A stretch of 64,000 bases of DNA from Platanthera guangdongensis (Eukaryota; Streptophyta; Magnoliopsida; Asparagales; Orchidaceae): contig CM077153.1 in NCBI GenBank assembly GCA_039583875.1, positions 67,278,482 through 67,342,481 of the forward strand. Direction: 5' to 3'. The translations under genes and the position numbers were made by a program. The stretch's first letter is position 1. Each line of letters opens with the position of its first letter. Below, in pieces: positions 11,573 through 21,641 of this stretch. Under the pieces are notes generated by a model. That model was not told the DNA's origin. It searched no databases and saw only the letters and a list, made by a program, of their open reading frames with translations.

Positions 11573-14500
11573 TGTCACAACCCGCATTTTCTCAACGATA
11601 AAATCGTATCAGAGCAAGAGAAAACACGTGCCGTGATGCCACGCCGTGCAGGGGATAACTGCACGCGCTCAGGCAAAACTCCAGACCTCAGATTTAGGGA
11701 AAAACGTTGATTAATTATGAAAGAAAAGCAGTTATGTTGAAAGGCCGTATCCCTCGGCACGGTGGATCAGCTAGTCCACAGTTAAAAGTACAAGTATACG
11801 CAGCAGAAAATAGTTTGGTTCGATTAAGTTGACACCCTAGTGAGCATAAGTGTCCCCGAGGGACAACTCATGGTATGCACAACTCTAAAGTGAATATAAT
11901 AGATATAAAAAGGTAATCTTTTTACGCTAAGGAAATATAGTGACTTTGTTTTATAATTATGCTATGCATGATATACATATAATAATGCTTTTAGGGTTTA
12001 AAATATCTAACATGCAACCTAGCAAAAATCCTTCCCAGAAGCAAGTAAACAACCACTAAAAGGCAAAAACAGCAGTTTAAGTTCATACCCAGCATCGCAA
12101 GAAGCCACCAGTGGGCGCCAACAACCTGACACGAACCCACTGGTGAGTATGTATGTCTATACAGAAAAGTAAAGAACTACCTCACAAAATCGAGATCAGC
12201 TGTCTCAGCTACCCAAGAGGCCACAAACCAGCCCCTCCAAAAGAACTAGCCGCTGAATCGGCTGCAACCTGGACCTGAGGCATTCAAGAAAAGAACACCT
12301 CAGCAAGGAAATAATCAAAAGTGTAAACAAAGCATTAGAGTTAAGAGCAAAAAGAAGGGTTTACCACCCGGACAACAGGCTGCTATAAGCAAAAGAAAGA
12401 GCATGACAATAAGAAATGAGCATTGTCTAAAGCACAGCAAAGCACACCAAGTGAGAGCAACAAAAGCAACATGCTCCACAAAAGAGTCTAACATTCCTAA
12501 TACGTGGGTAAGTGGCAGTAGTCAAAAAAAAGATGGATCTGAATACATAACCAGAATCAGATCCAAAAAGGGCTAAGGGGTCGCCAGTGGCAGCTTTAGG
12601 GTCCCACACCAACCCAAACCAGGGCAAACAGGTCGTGGCCACAGCTCTCCACATCAAAATCCACCCCTCTTAGAGGCCACTAAACATGCACCACTTGCCA
12701 CAACCCAAGAGTCGGCAAGCAAAAATTTTCCGAACACCCAATATCACCCCCCTAAAGGAAGGGAAAAGTCACACTAACAATCCTAAGGTACACAAGAACT
12801 CAAGACAGAAATGTCGAGCCCACTCGACGCAGTGTTGAGTAAACTCCACTCACCGGACGCCAAAAAAAATACTTAGCCGCAAGTCCTAAGCTGAGTGACG
12901 GCGTTGAGTGAGCTCGGCTCACTCGACGCTGTCCGCGCTTTCCACTTAGGGTAAACGTAAGTCTCGTTAAAAATCGCAGCCTAAGCTCTCTCATTTCGAG
13001 CAAGCAGAGAGTTGGAAATCTAATCCCAACCCTCCGTTCCGTCCTAACTACTCGGGACTATCGCAACCAAACCTGAACCACCTCTACCGCAGCCTCACCC
13101 TAACTCTAGCTACCCACTGAACACCAAACATCCGACGAAAAGAGAATATTGATTAAAATTCCAGAAAAGAAAATAAAGGATCAGCACTGGATTAAGAGCT
13201 TGATGAAATGATTCAACCTGCTGCCCTAGGGAGGAAAAAAAACAAGGTGAACAGAGCTTATGCACAAGAAATAAAAACAAATCATGGGTTAGAAATAAAT
13301 TTGGCAAGGGCAAGGGGCCACTTGCCTCTACCTCTTCGAAAAACAAACAACAGCCGCACCACGGCTTGGCTCCGGCGGCAAGATCGGCCACCTAGAAGAC
13401 CAACGCTGAAACTTGAGGGAAGAAAGAAATCAGATATTTAGAAATTCCTGGAATCGAACCCTAAATCAAGAAAAACTTACATGGAAGGGAAGATCTAGCC
13501 GAGAGCAAACCAAATCAGCTATCACACGAGAAAAACGGGCTCTAACCTTCCCGAAATCGCCGGCCAAAACAACCACCGCCTCCTCTCAAAACCCTTCCGC
13601 TGGAAGCTCTCCAGACTCGGGAACGATGAAAAATGAGGAGGAAAAACAGTTCACGGCAACAAAAGACGATTTCAGGAAAAAAGTACGGAACACGCCCAAG
13701 ACACGCCCGTGACACGGCCCGACACGCCCGTGTCACGGGGCGTGTACTCACACACTCGACGAACGTCGATCTCTACTCGACGAAAACACGGGACACGCCC
13801 CCCAGACACGCCCGTGACACGGCCCGACACGCCCGTGTCACGGGGCGTGTACTCACGCACCTACCCACTCGACGAAAGTCTATCTCCGCTCGACGAAGCA
13901 AGGGACACGCCCTGTGACACGCCCGTGTCACAGGCCGTGTACCAACTCGAACACCGCCCGACGATCGTGGAGCGCCGATCGTCGAACAGAGAGACACGCC
14001 CCAAGGTCACGCCCGTGTTCTACACGACACGCCCGTGACAGGGCCGTATTCTCACTAAACACCGCCAGACGACCATCGAGCGCAGCTCGACGAATCGAAG
14101 GAGGACACGCCCGTGACATGCCCGTGTCACGGCCGTGTTCCAACAAAAACCCTGTCGACCAAAAATTCGTCGACTGGAGAAACGGGAGCTCTACCCGAGC
14201 ACGACACGCCCTGGGTCACGGGCGTGACCCAGGCCGTGTCACCCAAACTTACACAGAAAAGAAACCTGCTAACACCTAGCAAACAAGATACAAGGCACCA
14301 GCCCACAAGCTCAGGCACAACAGGCCACGCACAGCACAGCAAACATAACAAACCTGCAGCTAACAAAACAACGCCGAAACGACGCGAAGGCAAACGATCT
14401 CGGATTTCGACCAAAACTCGCACCGTAGCTAAACAACCAAGCCACGAAAACAATGGCGAGGTCGAAAACAACATCCGACGATCGAACACTCGGGATAACA

Positions 14501-14718
14501 CCTCCCGAAGCCAAAACGCAAGCATTTCCCTAAGAGGCCCAACCGAGTCACCAAAACAGACTCCGGCTAGCTGGGGAAACTTGTCAACTGGCTACAACCA
14601 GGCTACACAAGGAACCTACAGAGCTAGGACCGCGCTCTACAACGGCGAAGGGTCGGAAAACGTCATCGTAACGCCAATCCACAATCAAACAAAACACAGA
14701 AAAACCGGGGGCGTTACA
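11573..14718 (-). repeat. Element A 5' LTR
   Basis: This 3146-bp LTR starts with TGTCACAACC on the plus strand, directly after the PBS. It ends GGCGTTACA at 14718, next to the CCAAC target duplication. It differs from the 3' LTR by scattered substitutions and small indels (for example a shorter A/C run near 13236 and one base lost near 12727). As the 5' copy it should carry the element's promoter, transcribing leftward. Confidence 0.96.
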
Positions 14719-14723
14719 CCAAC

Positions 14724-15604
14724 TCTCCTGAAGGAAATTTGATGTTTATGGAGGTGTCTAACTGGTCGAGAGCCCATCGATGTCGGTCTACAAAACGTCT
14801 CGCCACAAAGGAGTGAGTAGCACCTGAATCGAACAAAATGCGCGCTCACTTATTCTTCACCTTAAATTCACCTAAACACATAGCGCACGCAACTAAAATG
14901 CGGAAATTATAAATCTACTAAAAAAGATTACTAGCTGAGTCAGAGACTAACCTGAGATCACTTAAGTTGAAGATTGGGTTTCCTCCTTGGTCAGCACGTT
15001 CAACTTTCCTTTTCCCTTGTCCACGAGAGGTGGGGGTAGCGGTAGAGTCTGCAACGGAACTGCATACATCGCAGGCTGGCTCTGCGGGCAATTAATCATC
15101 ATGTGCCCTTTCTGGCTGCAGAGAAAATAAGCACCAACCTTCTTGCAACAACAGGTGACATCGTGTCCACTCTTCTGGCAATAAGTACAGACAGGAACTC
15201 TCTTTGGAGCATCCTGGATCGTGTGTACCTAAGACAGCTTCTGCACATCCAGTCTCTTAAAGAACTTCTCAAAAGGGTGTCCAGACTTACCACAGAAGCT
15301 ACATGCTTCCCTTCTATCCTTCTTCACTACAGGGCCAGATGCCCTAGCACTTCTTACATCATCAAATTTCCTATTGTCCTTCTTTGCATGCAATCCCCGA
15401 TTCTTCGTATTTTCTATTACCTCAACCTTTAAAGTGGCTTCAACTACTTCTGCAAAGGTCTCAGACTTGTACGCGCTAGCCAACTGCTGGATGTCATACC
15501 TCAGACCACCCAGGAAATGCTTTACTCTGCCTTCTTCGAATGGTACCTGATCTGGGGCAAAACAACTGAGTTTGCTAAACTCAACATCGTACTCACTAAC
15601 AGTG
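14724..15604 (-). pseudogene. Element B: protease start and C-terminal half of gag (between two insertions)
   Basis: This minus-strand segment continues element B between insertions A and C. From right to left it encodes Gag (FAEVVEATLKVEVIENTKNRG at 15483-15410, then the zinc knuckle CSFCGKSGHPFEKF at about 15300-15260, with its last Cys lost), then the gag tail and VISG. After a T-rich stretch at 14961-14893 comes the protease start near 14840 with FDSGATHS. Stops and frame changes interrupt it. Order and wording match element A throughout. Confidence 0.85.
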
Positions 15605-15609
15605 ATTTG

Positions 15610-15991
15610 TGTTGAAGTTGGTGACCGGGCGGTCTGGCGGTTTGTCTTGGCGGGTTGAAGACCGCGCGGTCTGGCGGTTTGTCTCAGTCGGCTTGGAGAC
15701 CGGGCGGTCTGGCGGTCTACCCTGGCAGTCTTTCTTCCTCTCTGGTGGTAGCCGTGCGGTTAGCCCTGCTGTCTAACCGCGCGGCTTGTGCGGTTTGTTT
15801 TGTATAGTCCGCTTGTCCTGTATATTATAGTCCCACATCTCTTATTTGTATTCTCTCATCTCTCCTTCATTCTATATAAAGGAGGGCATACCTTTGTAAT
15901 AGATACCTTTTTTGGATAATAAAATTTCAATTATTCAAAAGTTTATTCGGCTTGTTCTCTACTTTTCGCTTCTTGTCTCTACTTTCTAACA
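15610..15991 (+). repeat. Element C 5' LTR
   Basis: This 382-bp LTR starts TGTTGAAG and ends CTTTCTAACA, just before the PBS. Its first 180 bp contain repeated palindrome-like words (ACCGGGCGGT, ACCGCGCGGT, CTGGCGGT). A TATA box lies at 15873-15880, and an AATAAAA motif near 15917 fits a polyadenylation signal in R. Confidence 0.96.
15873..15880 (+). promoter_or_regulatory. TATA box of element C 5' LTR
   Basis: The sequence TATATAAA followed by GGAGGG lies 263 bp into the LTR. The same box is at 20190-20197 in the 3' LTR. Transcription would start near 15905 and run into the coding region. Confidence 0.75.
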
Positions 15992-16003
15992 TGGTATCAG
16001 AGG
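15992..16003 (+). other. Primer-binding site of element C
   Basis: TGGTATCAGAGG directly follows the LTR and matches the initiator Met tRNA complement except at the last base. Confidence 0.88.
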
Positions 16004-16706
16004 ACACGGTCATTTCCTCCTGATTCTGTGCGCCCTCTGTTGTTCGCGACCTGTTTTCCGCGTTCTGCGACTTGGTTCGCGGCTTGCCCTCTCTTCTATC
16101 CGCGCGGCTTGTTTCTATCCGCGCGGCTTGTTTCTGTCCGCCGCCCAGTTCGCGCGGCTTGCTTCTTCTTTGTTCTCTTCTCCTACTACTCTTTGTCGCA
16201 GCGACCTGTTTCGTTGTCGCCGCGCTCCTTGTTCTTTCTTGCCTCTCCGACTTCCTAGTCGTTGCGGTCTGTCTCTGTCCGCGTGTCTTGTCTCTATACT
16301 CGCGGTTTGCTGCTGTGATCTGCCTGACCGTGCGGGTTGTTCCTTTTTCACCCGCATCTTGGTCGCGGTCACCTGCTCTTCTCTTCTCTTCTGTTCGCTC
16401 GGTCTTCTCAGTCCGCGCGACCTCTTCCCCGCTGGACCTTTGCCTGCTTTTTCGCCGCTTTCTTCTTGTTGCCTTCTACCCGCTCCTGCTTGCTAGTCGC
16501 CTCGGCCTCATCTTTGGCCGTGCGACTTGTTCACCTCTGTTCGCCCGACTTTTTCAGGTCGTGCGACTTCTTCCCCTCTGCTTTGCTCGGCTTCTTGGAA
16601 GCGGCCTTTCTAGCCGCACGACCTATTTTCTGGTCGCCCGGCTTGGTGCTCTATTCTCTTCTCGCGGCTTGTTCTTCTCGTCGCGGTTTGCTACTCTCTT
16701 GCTTCC
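16004..16706 (+). other. Element C leader in place of gag; GC/T-rich, no Gag domain
   Basis: In an autonomous copia element, the stretch between PBS and protease encodes about 300-450 residues of Gag. Here it is about 700 bp of C/T/G-rich sequence with repeats of CGCGCGGCTTG (several between 16095 and 16165), a word also found in the LTR (ACCGCGCGGCTTG). Open frames exist (for example 16072-16770). Their products are Leu/Ser/Arg-rich low complexity without a zinc knuckle or Gag motifs. Confidence 0.75.
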
Positions 16707-19700
16707 ATGGCTTTCTCCTCCAGCCTGTCCGCCTCCGTGGTCACCTCTTCTGGTAGTGCTCATGTTGTGACTCGCGGAGGATGGCTCATCGACTCTGGTG
16801 CAACAAGTCATATGACCGGCAACCCTCAATGTTTCTCTCTACTTGACACACAGGCTCAGTTGCCCCCGGTCATTGTCGCTGATGGATCTCCCTCCCCGGT
16901 CCATGGGACGGGCATGGTTCAAGTCACTCCATCTCTCTGCTTGGCTGATACCCTCTATGTGCCCAAGTTTCCGTGCAATTTATTATCGGTTACTTCTTTA
17001 TGCAAGCAACTACGGTGTTCTGTCACATTCACCCCTACCTCTTGTGTTTTTCAGGATCCGGACTCCAAACGGACGATTGCTACCGGGACTGAGAGTGGTG
17101 GCCTCTACTTCCTCGACAACGTTTCTGCTCTATCCGTCTTCTCCTCCTCCTCTACAGATCTTCTCCAATGGCATCTTCGCCTTGGACATGCTCCTCCCCG
17201 CATTCTACGTCAGCTCCTGCCGCACCTCCCTCCTCATCATCCTCCTCTAAACTGTGATGCATGTCAACTTGGCAAACATCACCGCTCCTCCTTCCCACCA
17301 ACGCAAATCCGGGGCTCTTCCCAACCGTTCGACCTCGTTCACTCTGACATATGGGGTCCCGCTCCTACCCTCACCATCGGTCGGGGCAGTTCCTATTTTG
17401 TCACCTTCATTGATGATTTCTCTCGGTCTACGTGGGTCTATCTTCTTAAAGATCGCTCCGAGTTGTTCTCTGTTTGGAGCTCCTTTTATTCGATGGTTAA
17501 AACTCAGTTTGCTACGTCTATTAAAATCCTTCGTTCTGACAATGCTCAGGAGTATCTTAGCCACGACTTCTCCTCCTTTTGCACTCACCATGGTGTTATT
17601 CGTCAAACCAGCTGTGTCTACACTTCCCAACAAAATGGGGTGGCGGAACGCAAAAACCGTCACCTCCTTGATGTCGCTCGCACTATGATGAATCAAATGC
17701 ATGTTCCTCGCTCCTATTGGGGCTATGCTGTCCTTCTCTCCTGCTATCTCATCAATCGTCTTCCCTCCACCGTTCTCCACGGTGCTACCCCCTTCTCCAT
17801 TCTTTATCCGGACAAGGATCCCTTTCCTCTTCCTCTACACATCTTTGGGTGCACCGCTTTTGTGCACTCTCCCGCTGCCACTCGTGATAAACTCTCACCC
17901 CGTGCCACCAAATGTGTCTTTCTGGGCTACTCTCCCACTCAGAAAGGCTATTGTTGCTTTGACCCTGTTACCCGCAAGCAATTTGTCTCTACGGATGTCA
18001 CCTTCTTTGCCAATGCATCTTACTTCTCTCCCGCTTCCTCTTCTCCTCCTCCTGCTCCTCCTTCTCATACCAACCCATCCCTTCCCTCTGCTCCCACTGA
18101 GGTTCCGCCCTCTCCACCCACTCCACCGCCTTCCCCATCCTCCTCATCTCCACCCTCTACTCCGCTTTCTCCCTCCACTCCGCTGCCATCTCTCTCTAAT
18201 CCCGGGCCAGCTCTCTCCACCACGGATACTCCGGAAACTGAGGCTCCTGCTGACCTGGATCTCCCGATTGCTCTTCGCAAAGGGGTACGGGCTTGTACCC
18301 ACCATCCTCTTGCTGCGGTTGTTTCCTACGATCGCCTTTCCCCTGCTCGCCGAGCCTTTGCCCTGGCTTTCTCGGCCACTACCACCCCTCGTTCCTACCA
18401 GGAGGCCCTTACTATTCCTCACTGGAAAGTTGCCATGGATGAGGAGATTGCTACTCTCACTGAACGGGGTACCTGGACCCTTGTTCCGCCTCCTTTCGGC
18501 ACCGATGTTGTTGGGTGTCGCTGGGTCTTCGTGGTGAAGTTTCTCCCGGATGGTAGTGTGGATCGTTATAAGGCTCGCCTGGTTGCCAAGGGTTTTACCC
18601 AAACTTATGGGGTTGATTACTTTGACACTTTCTCGCCCGTGGCTCGCCTCAGCACTATTCGGGTTCTTCTCTCTGTAGCTGTCAACAGGGATTGGCCCAT
18701 CTCGCAGCTAGATGTTAAGAATGCCTTCCTCTATGGAGATCTGCAGGAAGTTGTTTACATGGAGCAACCTCCTGGGTATGTTGCTCAGGGGGAGACACGG
18801 GTATGCCGGCTAAAGAAGGCTATCTATGGCCTCAAGCAGAGTCCTCGTGCCTGTTTTGACAAGTTCAGTGGCATTGTTGCGGCCATTGGTTTTACACGGA
18901 GCTCAGCAGATCACTCCTTGTTTGTTCGGAAAACCGCCTCTGGTCTTGTTGTTCTTGCGGTTTATGTTGATGACATTCTTCTTACTGGCGATGACCAGGA
19001 TGGGATACTGATGACCAAGAAACACCTTCGTCAACATCTGGTTACAAAGGATATGGGCTCCCCGAAATACTTTCTGGGGATTGAAATCTCTAGAAAGCCC
19101 AACTCCATGGTCCTTTCACAACGGAAGTATGCTCTTGATCTTTTAAAGGATGCAGGACTCACTGGTGCTAAACCTGCACGTTGTCCTATGGCTGCTGGAG
19201 AAGACAAAACTTGGACAGATGACTCACCTCTTCTCTCTGATCTTACGAGATACCGGCGTCTGGTGGGCAAGCTCATATATCTCACGGTAACCAGACCCGA
19301 CATCTCCTATGTTGTTGGCAAGGTGAGCCAGTTCATGCAAGCTCCGAGGGAGTGTCATCTACAATCTGCTCTGAGGATATTAGAGTATATTAAAGCTGCT
19401 CCAGGGAAAGGACTCCTATTTCAGAAGAATGGTCACCTAAGGGTTGAAGCTTACTCTGATTCAAGCTATGCGGATGACAAAGGGGACCGCAAATCGACTT
19501 CAGGTTTCTGCACATTTGTTGGAGGCAATCTTGTGAGTTGGAAGAGCAAGAAACAGTCTGTCGTTTCCAGGTCTAGTGCAGAGGCTGAATATCGTAGCAT
19601 GGCGTCGACTACATGTGAGTTGAAGTGGTTGCGGGCTCTCATGCTTGACTTAGGAGAGGTTTACAACTATCCTCTTCCTATGTTCTGTGACAATAAGGCC

Positions 19701-19919
19701 GCGATACACATTTCCAAAAATCCGGTCTTTCATGAGAGAACAAAACACATAGAAGTCGACTGTCATTTTATTCGAGAAGAAATATTGAAGAAACAGATTT
19801 GCACTCCATTTGTCACGTCCGACAACGAGTTGGCAGACGTCTTCACCAAGCCAGTGTCCGCTTCCTTTTTCCACATCTGTGACAAGCTGGGCATGATCGA
19901 TATATATGCTCCAGCTTGA
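16707..19919 (+). CDS. pol: Element C Pol: protease, integrase, reverse transcriptase, RNase H (Ty1-copia)
   Basis: This intact frame of 1070 residues encodes a copia polyprotein. The protease active site is at residues 29-31 (WLIDSGATSHMTG). The integrase zinc region has WHLRLGH near 155-160 and CDACQLGK near 181. The integrase core has HSDIWGP (about 211), LRSDNAQEY (about 273) and QQNGVAERKN (about 310). A Pro/Ser-rich linker spans about 438-510. RT starts near 570 ([20 protein letters not shown]), with the YVDDILLT box near 753. RNase H follows from about 915 (YSDSSYADD, SRSSAEAEYRSM, FCDNKAAIHIS). The stop codon overlaps the purine tract. All catalytic residues I can check are present. 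The start at 16707 is the first Met of the frame; the true start could be upstream if Gag was once fused. Confidence 0.95.
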   Translation: MAFSSSLSASVVTSSGSAHVVTRGGWLIDSGATSHMTGNPQCFSLLDTQAQLPPVIVADGSPSPVHGTGMVQVTPSLCLADTLYVPKFPCNLLSVTSLCKQLRCSVTFTPTSCVFQDPDSKRTIATGTESGGLYFLDNVSALSVFSSSSTDLLQWHLRLGHAPPRILRQLLPHLPPHHPPLNCDACQLGKHHRSSFPPTQIRGSSQPFDLVHSDIWGPAPTLTIGRGSSYFVTFIDDFSRSTWVYLLKDRSELFSVWSSFYSMVKTQFATSIKILRSDNAQEYLSHDFSSFCTHHGVIRQTSCVYTSQQNGVAERKNRHLLDVARTMMNQMHVPRSYWGYAVLLSCYLINRLPSTVLHGATPFSILYPDKDPFPLPLHIFGCTAFVHSPAATRDKLSPRATKCVFLGYSPTQKGYCCFDPVTRKQFVSTDVTFFANASYFSPASSSPPPAPPSHTNPSLPSAPTEVPPSPPTPPPSPSSSSPPSTPLSPSTPLPSLSNPGPALSTTDTPETEAPADLDLPIALRKGVRACTHHPLAAVVSYDRLSPARRAFALAFSATTTPRSYQEALTIPHWKVAMDEEIATLTERGTWTLVPPPFGTDVVGCRWVFVVKFLPDGSVDRYKARLVAKGFTQTYGVDYFDTFSPVARLSTIRVLLSVAVNRDWPISQLDVKNAFLYGDLQEVVYMEQPPGYVAQGETRVCRLKKAIYGLKQSPRACFDKFSGIVAAIGFTRSSADHSLFVRKTASGLVVLAVYVDDILLTGDDQDGILMTKKHLRQHLVTKDMGSPKYFLGIEISRKPNSMVLSQRKYALDLLKDAGLTGAKPARCPMAAGEDKTWTDDSPLLSDLTRYRRLVGKLIYLTVTRPDISYVVGKVSQFMQAPRECHLQSALRILEYIKAAPGKGLLFQKNGHLRVEAYSDSSYADDKGDRKSTSGFCTFVGGNLVSWKSKKQSVVSRSSAEAEYRSMASTTCELKWLRALMLDLGEVYNYPLPMFCDNKAAIHISKNPVFHERTKHIEVDCHFIREEILKKQICTPFVTSDNELADVFTKPVSASFFHICDKLGMIDIYAPA

Positions 19920-19926
19920 GGGGGAG
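19918..19926 (+). other. Polypurine tract of element C
   Basis: GAGGGGGAG lies directly before the 3' LTR at 19927 and overlaps the last bases of the pol stop codon. Confidence 0.85.
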
Positions 19927-20308
19927 TGTTGAAGTTGGTGACCGGGCGGTCTGGCGGTTTGTCTTGGCGGGTTGAAGACCGCGCGGTCTGGCGGTTTGTC
20001 TCAGTCGGCTTGGAGACCGGGCGGTCTGGCGGTCTACCCTGGCAGTCTCTCTTCCTCTCTGGTGGTAGCCGTGCGGTTAGCCCTGCTGTCTAACCGCGCG
20101 GCTTGTGCGGTTTGTTTTGTATAGTCCGCTTGTCCTGTATATTATAGTCCCACATCTCTTATTTGTATTCTCTCATCTCTCCTCCATTCTATATAAAGGA
20201 GGGCATACCTTTGTAATAGATACCTTTTTTGGATAATAAAATTTCAATTATTCAAAAGTTTATTCGGCTTGTTCTCTACTTTTCGCTTCTTGTCTCTACT
20301 TTCTAACA
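19927..20308 (+). repeat. Element C 3' LTR
   Basis: This 382-bp copy of the LTR at 15610-15991 differs at two positions. It is followed by the ATTTG target duplication, after which element B's gag resumes. Confidence 0.96.
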
Positions 20309-20313
20309 ATTTG

Positions 20314-20886
20314 CCTCTGCTTCAGGTGTAAAAAGTTGTTCATTAGACGGTCTCGCTCGACCGATGGGAAAAACTTCTTCAGTAACATGCTCTTGAATAA
20401 TTCATACGAGCACCCATCAGAAAGGTTCTCTTTTTCTCTGATCCACCAACTCTTCACAAGACCCTTGAGCTGATACGCCACAATCATCACCTTCTGATCA
20501 GAGGATACACCAGAGTAGGAAAACATTTATTCCATGGCAATGATCCAGTCATCCAATGCCATGAAGTCTGCTCTACCATCGTACGAAGAAAGACCTAGTC
20601 GCTGGAAGTGAGAAATGAAGTTCATCTCAGGCGACAGTGCGACTGGGGGAACTAGAGGAGCAGGGGGAGTAGGAACATTTTGGCCCACAGCAGGGTCCTG
20701 TGCTCTAGTCTGCTGCCCGGCGGCGATAGCCAACAATGATTGTATCTGAGATTTCATGTCCACCATCTGCCTTGTCAGGGCCTCATTACTTTGTCACAGT
20801 GCTTCGATCACTGCTTCGTTTTGGGCACCAGAAGACTCACCCTCTGACTGGGGAGTCGACCTCATCGCAACGCGTTTAGGTGGCAT
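20314..20886 (-). pseudogene. Element B: N-terminal half of gag
   Basis: Minus-strand reading starts at a Met at 20886 (ATGCCACCTAAACGC, then RSTPQSEGE as in element A). It continues through the Gag domain ([63 protein letters not shown]) to 20314, where element C interrupts it. Stops break it, for example near 20527. The matching C-terminal half is at 15604-14930. Confidence 0.88.
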
Positions 20887-21535
20887 TCTACAGAATAAAT
20901 GGATATCTAGTCAAACCTTGCCTAAGGCATCACAAACTGGGAAGATATTCCCTAAGCAATTATTTCTGGTTCATATTTTACCGATACGAACAAACGACCT
21001 ATCAAGGACCTAGCTCACGACACCGAAGCTAGAAAACTTGAATACCCTGACTCAGATCAGATCATGAATGAACAAACTCAGATCAGATCGGAAAAGAATA
21101 GATACGTGCTCTTGTTGTTACCTTGCTCTGGGAAATCATAAAATGATGTTATGCTTCTAACTTATGCCTATAATATGAATGTTTAGATTTCATCTCAAAT
21201 CATGGGTGTACATATGTCATCATGTAGATCTTTGACTTGGCACGTGTGCTTATGCGATGGAATGTTATGTATGCAGTGTTATGCATTCTAAAAAGACCTT
21301 AGTGCATGTTATGAGCGGCATACACATACAATGTTATGCATCTCATACTACATAATATTATATGTAACGAAGAAAAGTAAACGTGCTAATGGGCATCCAT
21401 GTGATAATGGTTATGCATCCCATACTACATAAGCGTCACATGTTACCACCTATGGAGGATCCATATACAAACACATATTATGCATCACATACTACATAAT
21501 ATGCCTCGTATACTTCTTATCATGCTATGAGGACG
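20887..21535 (-). other. Element B leader remnant
   Basis: This noncoding stretch is homologous to the leader of element A. It carries the same three 20-base words with minor changes (21336-21355, 21413-21432, 21480-21499). The PBS and 5' LTR expected to its right are missing. The homology stops near 21535, where an LTR tip in the opposite orientation begins. Confidence 0.7.
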
Positions 21536-21641
21536 AGTTGCCTGAGTGTCTGCAGTTGTCCCCTGCACGACGTGGCATCACGGTGCGTATTTTCTTTACT
21601 CTGATGTATTTTTGGATACTGAGAAAATGTGGGTTGTGACA
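21536..21641 (+). repeat. Inverted LTR tip of the A/B family
   Basis: The plus strand here matches the reverse complement of the first 100 or so bases of element A's LTR. Shared blocks are TTGCCTGAG, CCCCTGCACG, CGTGGCATCACGG and GAGAAAATG-GGGTTGTGACA, ending exactly at the LTR terminus. So this tip points the opposite way to element B's leader beside it, implying a rearrangement or a second, truncated insertion. Confidence 0.7.

Larger units (their letters stand above)
2934..14718 (-). mobile_element. Element A: complete, young Tekay-like Ty3 chromovirus nested in element B
   Basis: This is an 11.8-kb LTR retrotransposon on the minus strand. It starts with TGTCACAACC and ends with GGCGTTACA on the plus strand, has two nearly identical 3.15-kb LTRs, and is flanked by the 5-bp direct repeat CCAAC (2929-2933 and 14719-14723). 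All expected parts are present: PBS, leader, gag, pol with a C-terminal chromodomain, and a purine tract. It splits the protease region of element B, and B's sequence continues on both sides. By eye the LTRs differ only at scattered positions, roughly one per hundred bases, which implies a recent insertion. Tekay lineage is inferred from the domain order (protease, RT, RNase H, integrase, chromodomain) and the motif style. Confidence 0.96.
15610..20308 (+). mobile_element. Element C: young Ty1-copia retrotransposon lacking gag, nested in element B gag
   Basis: This is a 4.7-kb element on the plus strand, bounded by 382-bp LTRs (TGTTGAAG...TTTCTAACA) and the 5-bp direct repeat ATTTG (15605-15609 and 20309-20313). 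It has a PBS, one long pol frame and a purine tract. The two LTRs differ at only two positions by eye (a T/C near 15731 and another near 15868), so the insertion is very recent. It splits element B's gag. Domain order protease, integrase, RT, RNase H defines Ty1-copia. No Gag domain or zinc knuckle is present, so its Gag must have come from another element. Confidence 0.96.

Noticed and set aside
16072..16770. 232-residue open frame where element C's gag should be
   Set aside because: The product is Leu/Ser/Arg-rich low complexity with no Gag motif or zinc knuckle, and it overlaps the real protease frame at its end. GC/T-rich sequence gives such frames by chance.
18144..18602. 152-residue minus-strand open frame
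   Set aside because: It is the antisense shadow of the linker and RT of element C's pol.
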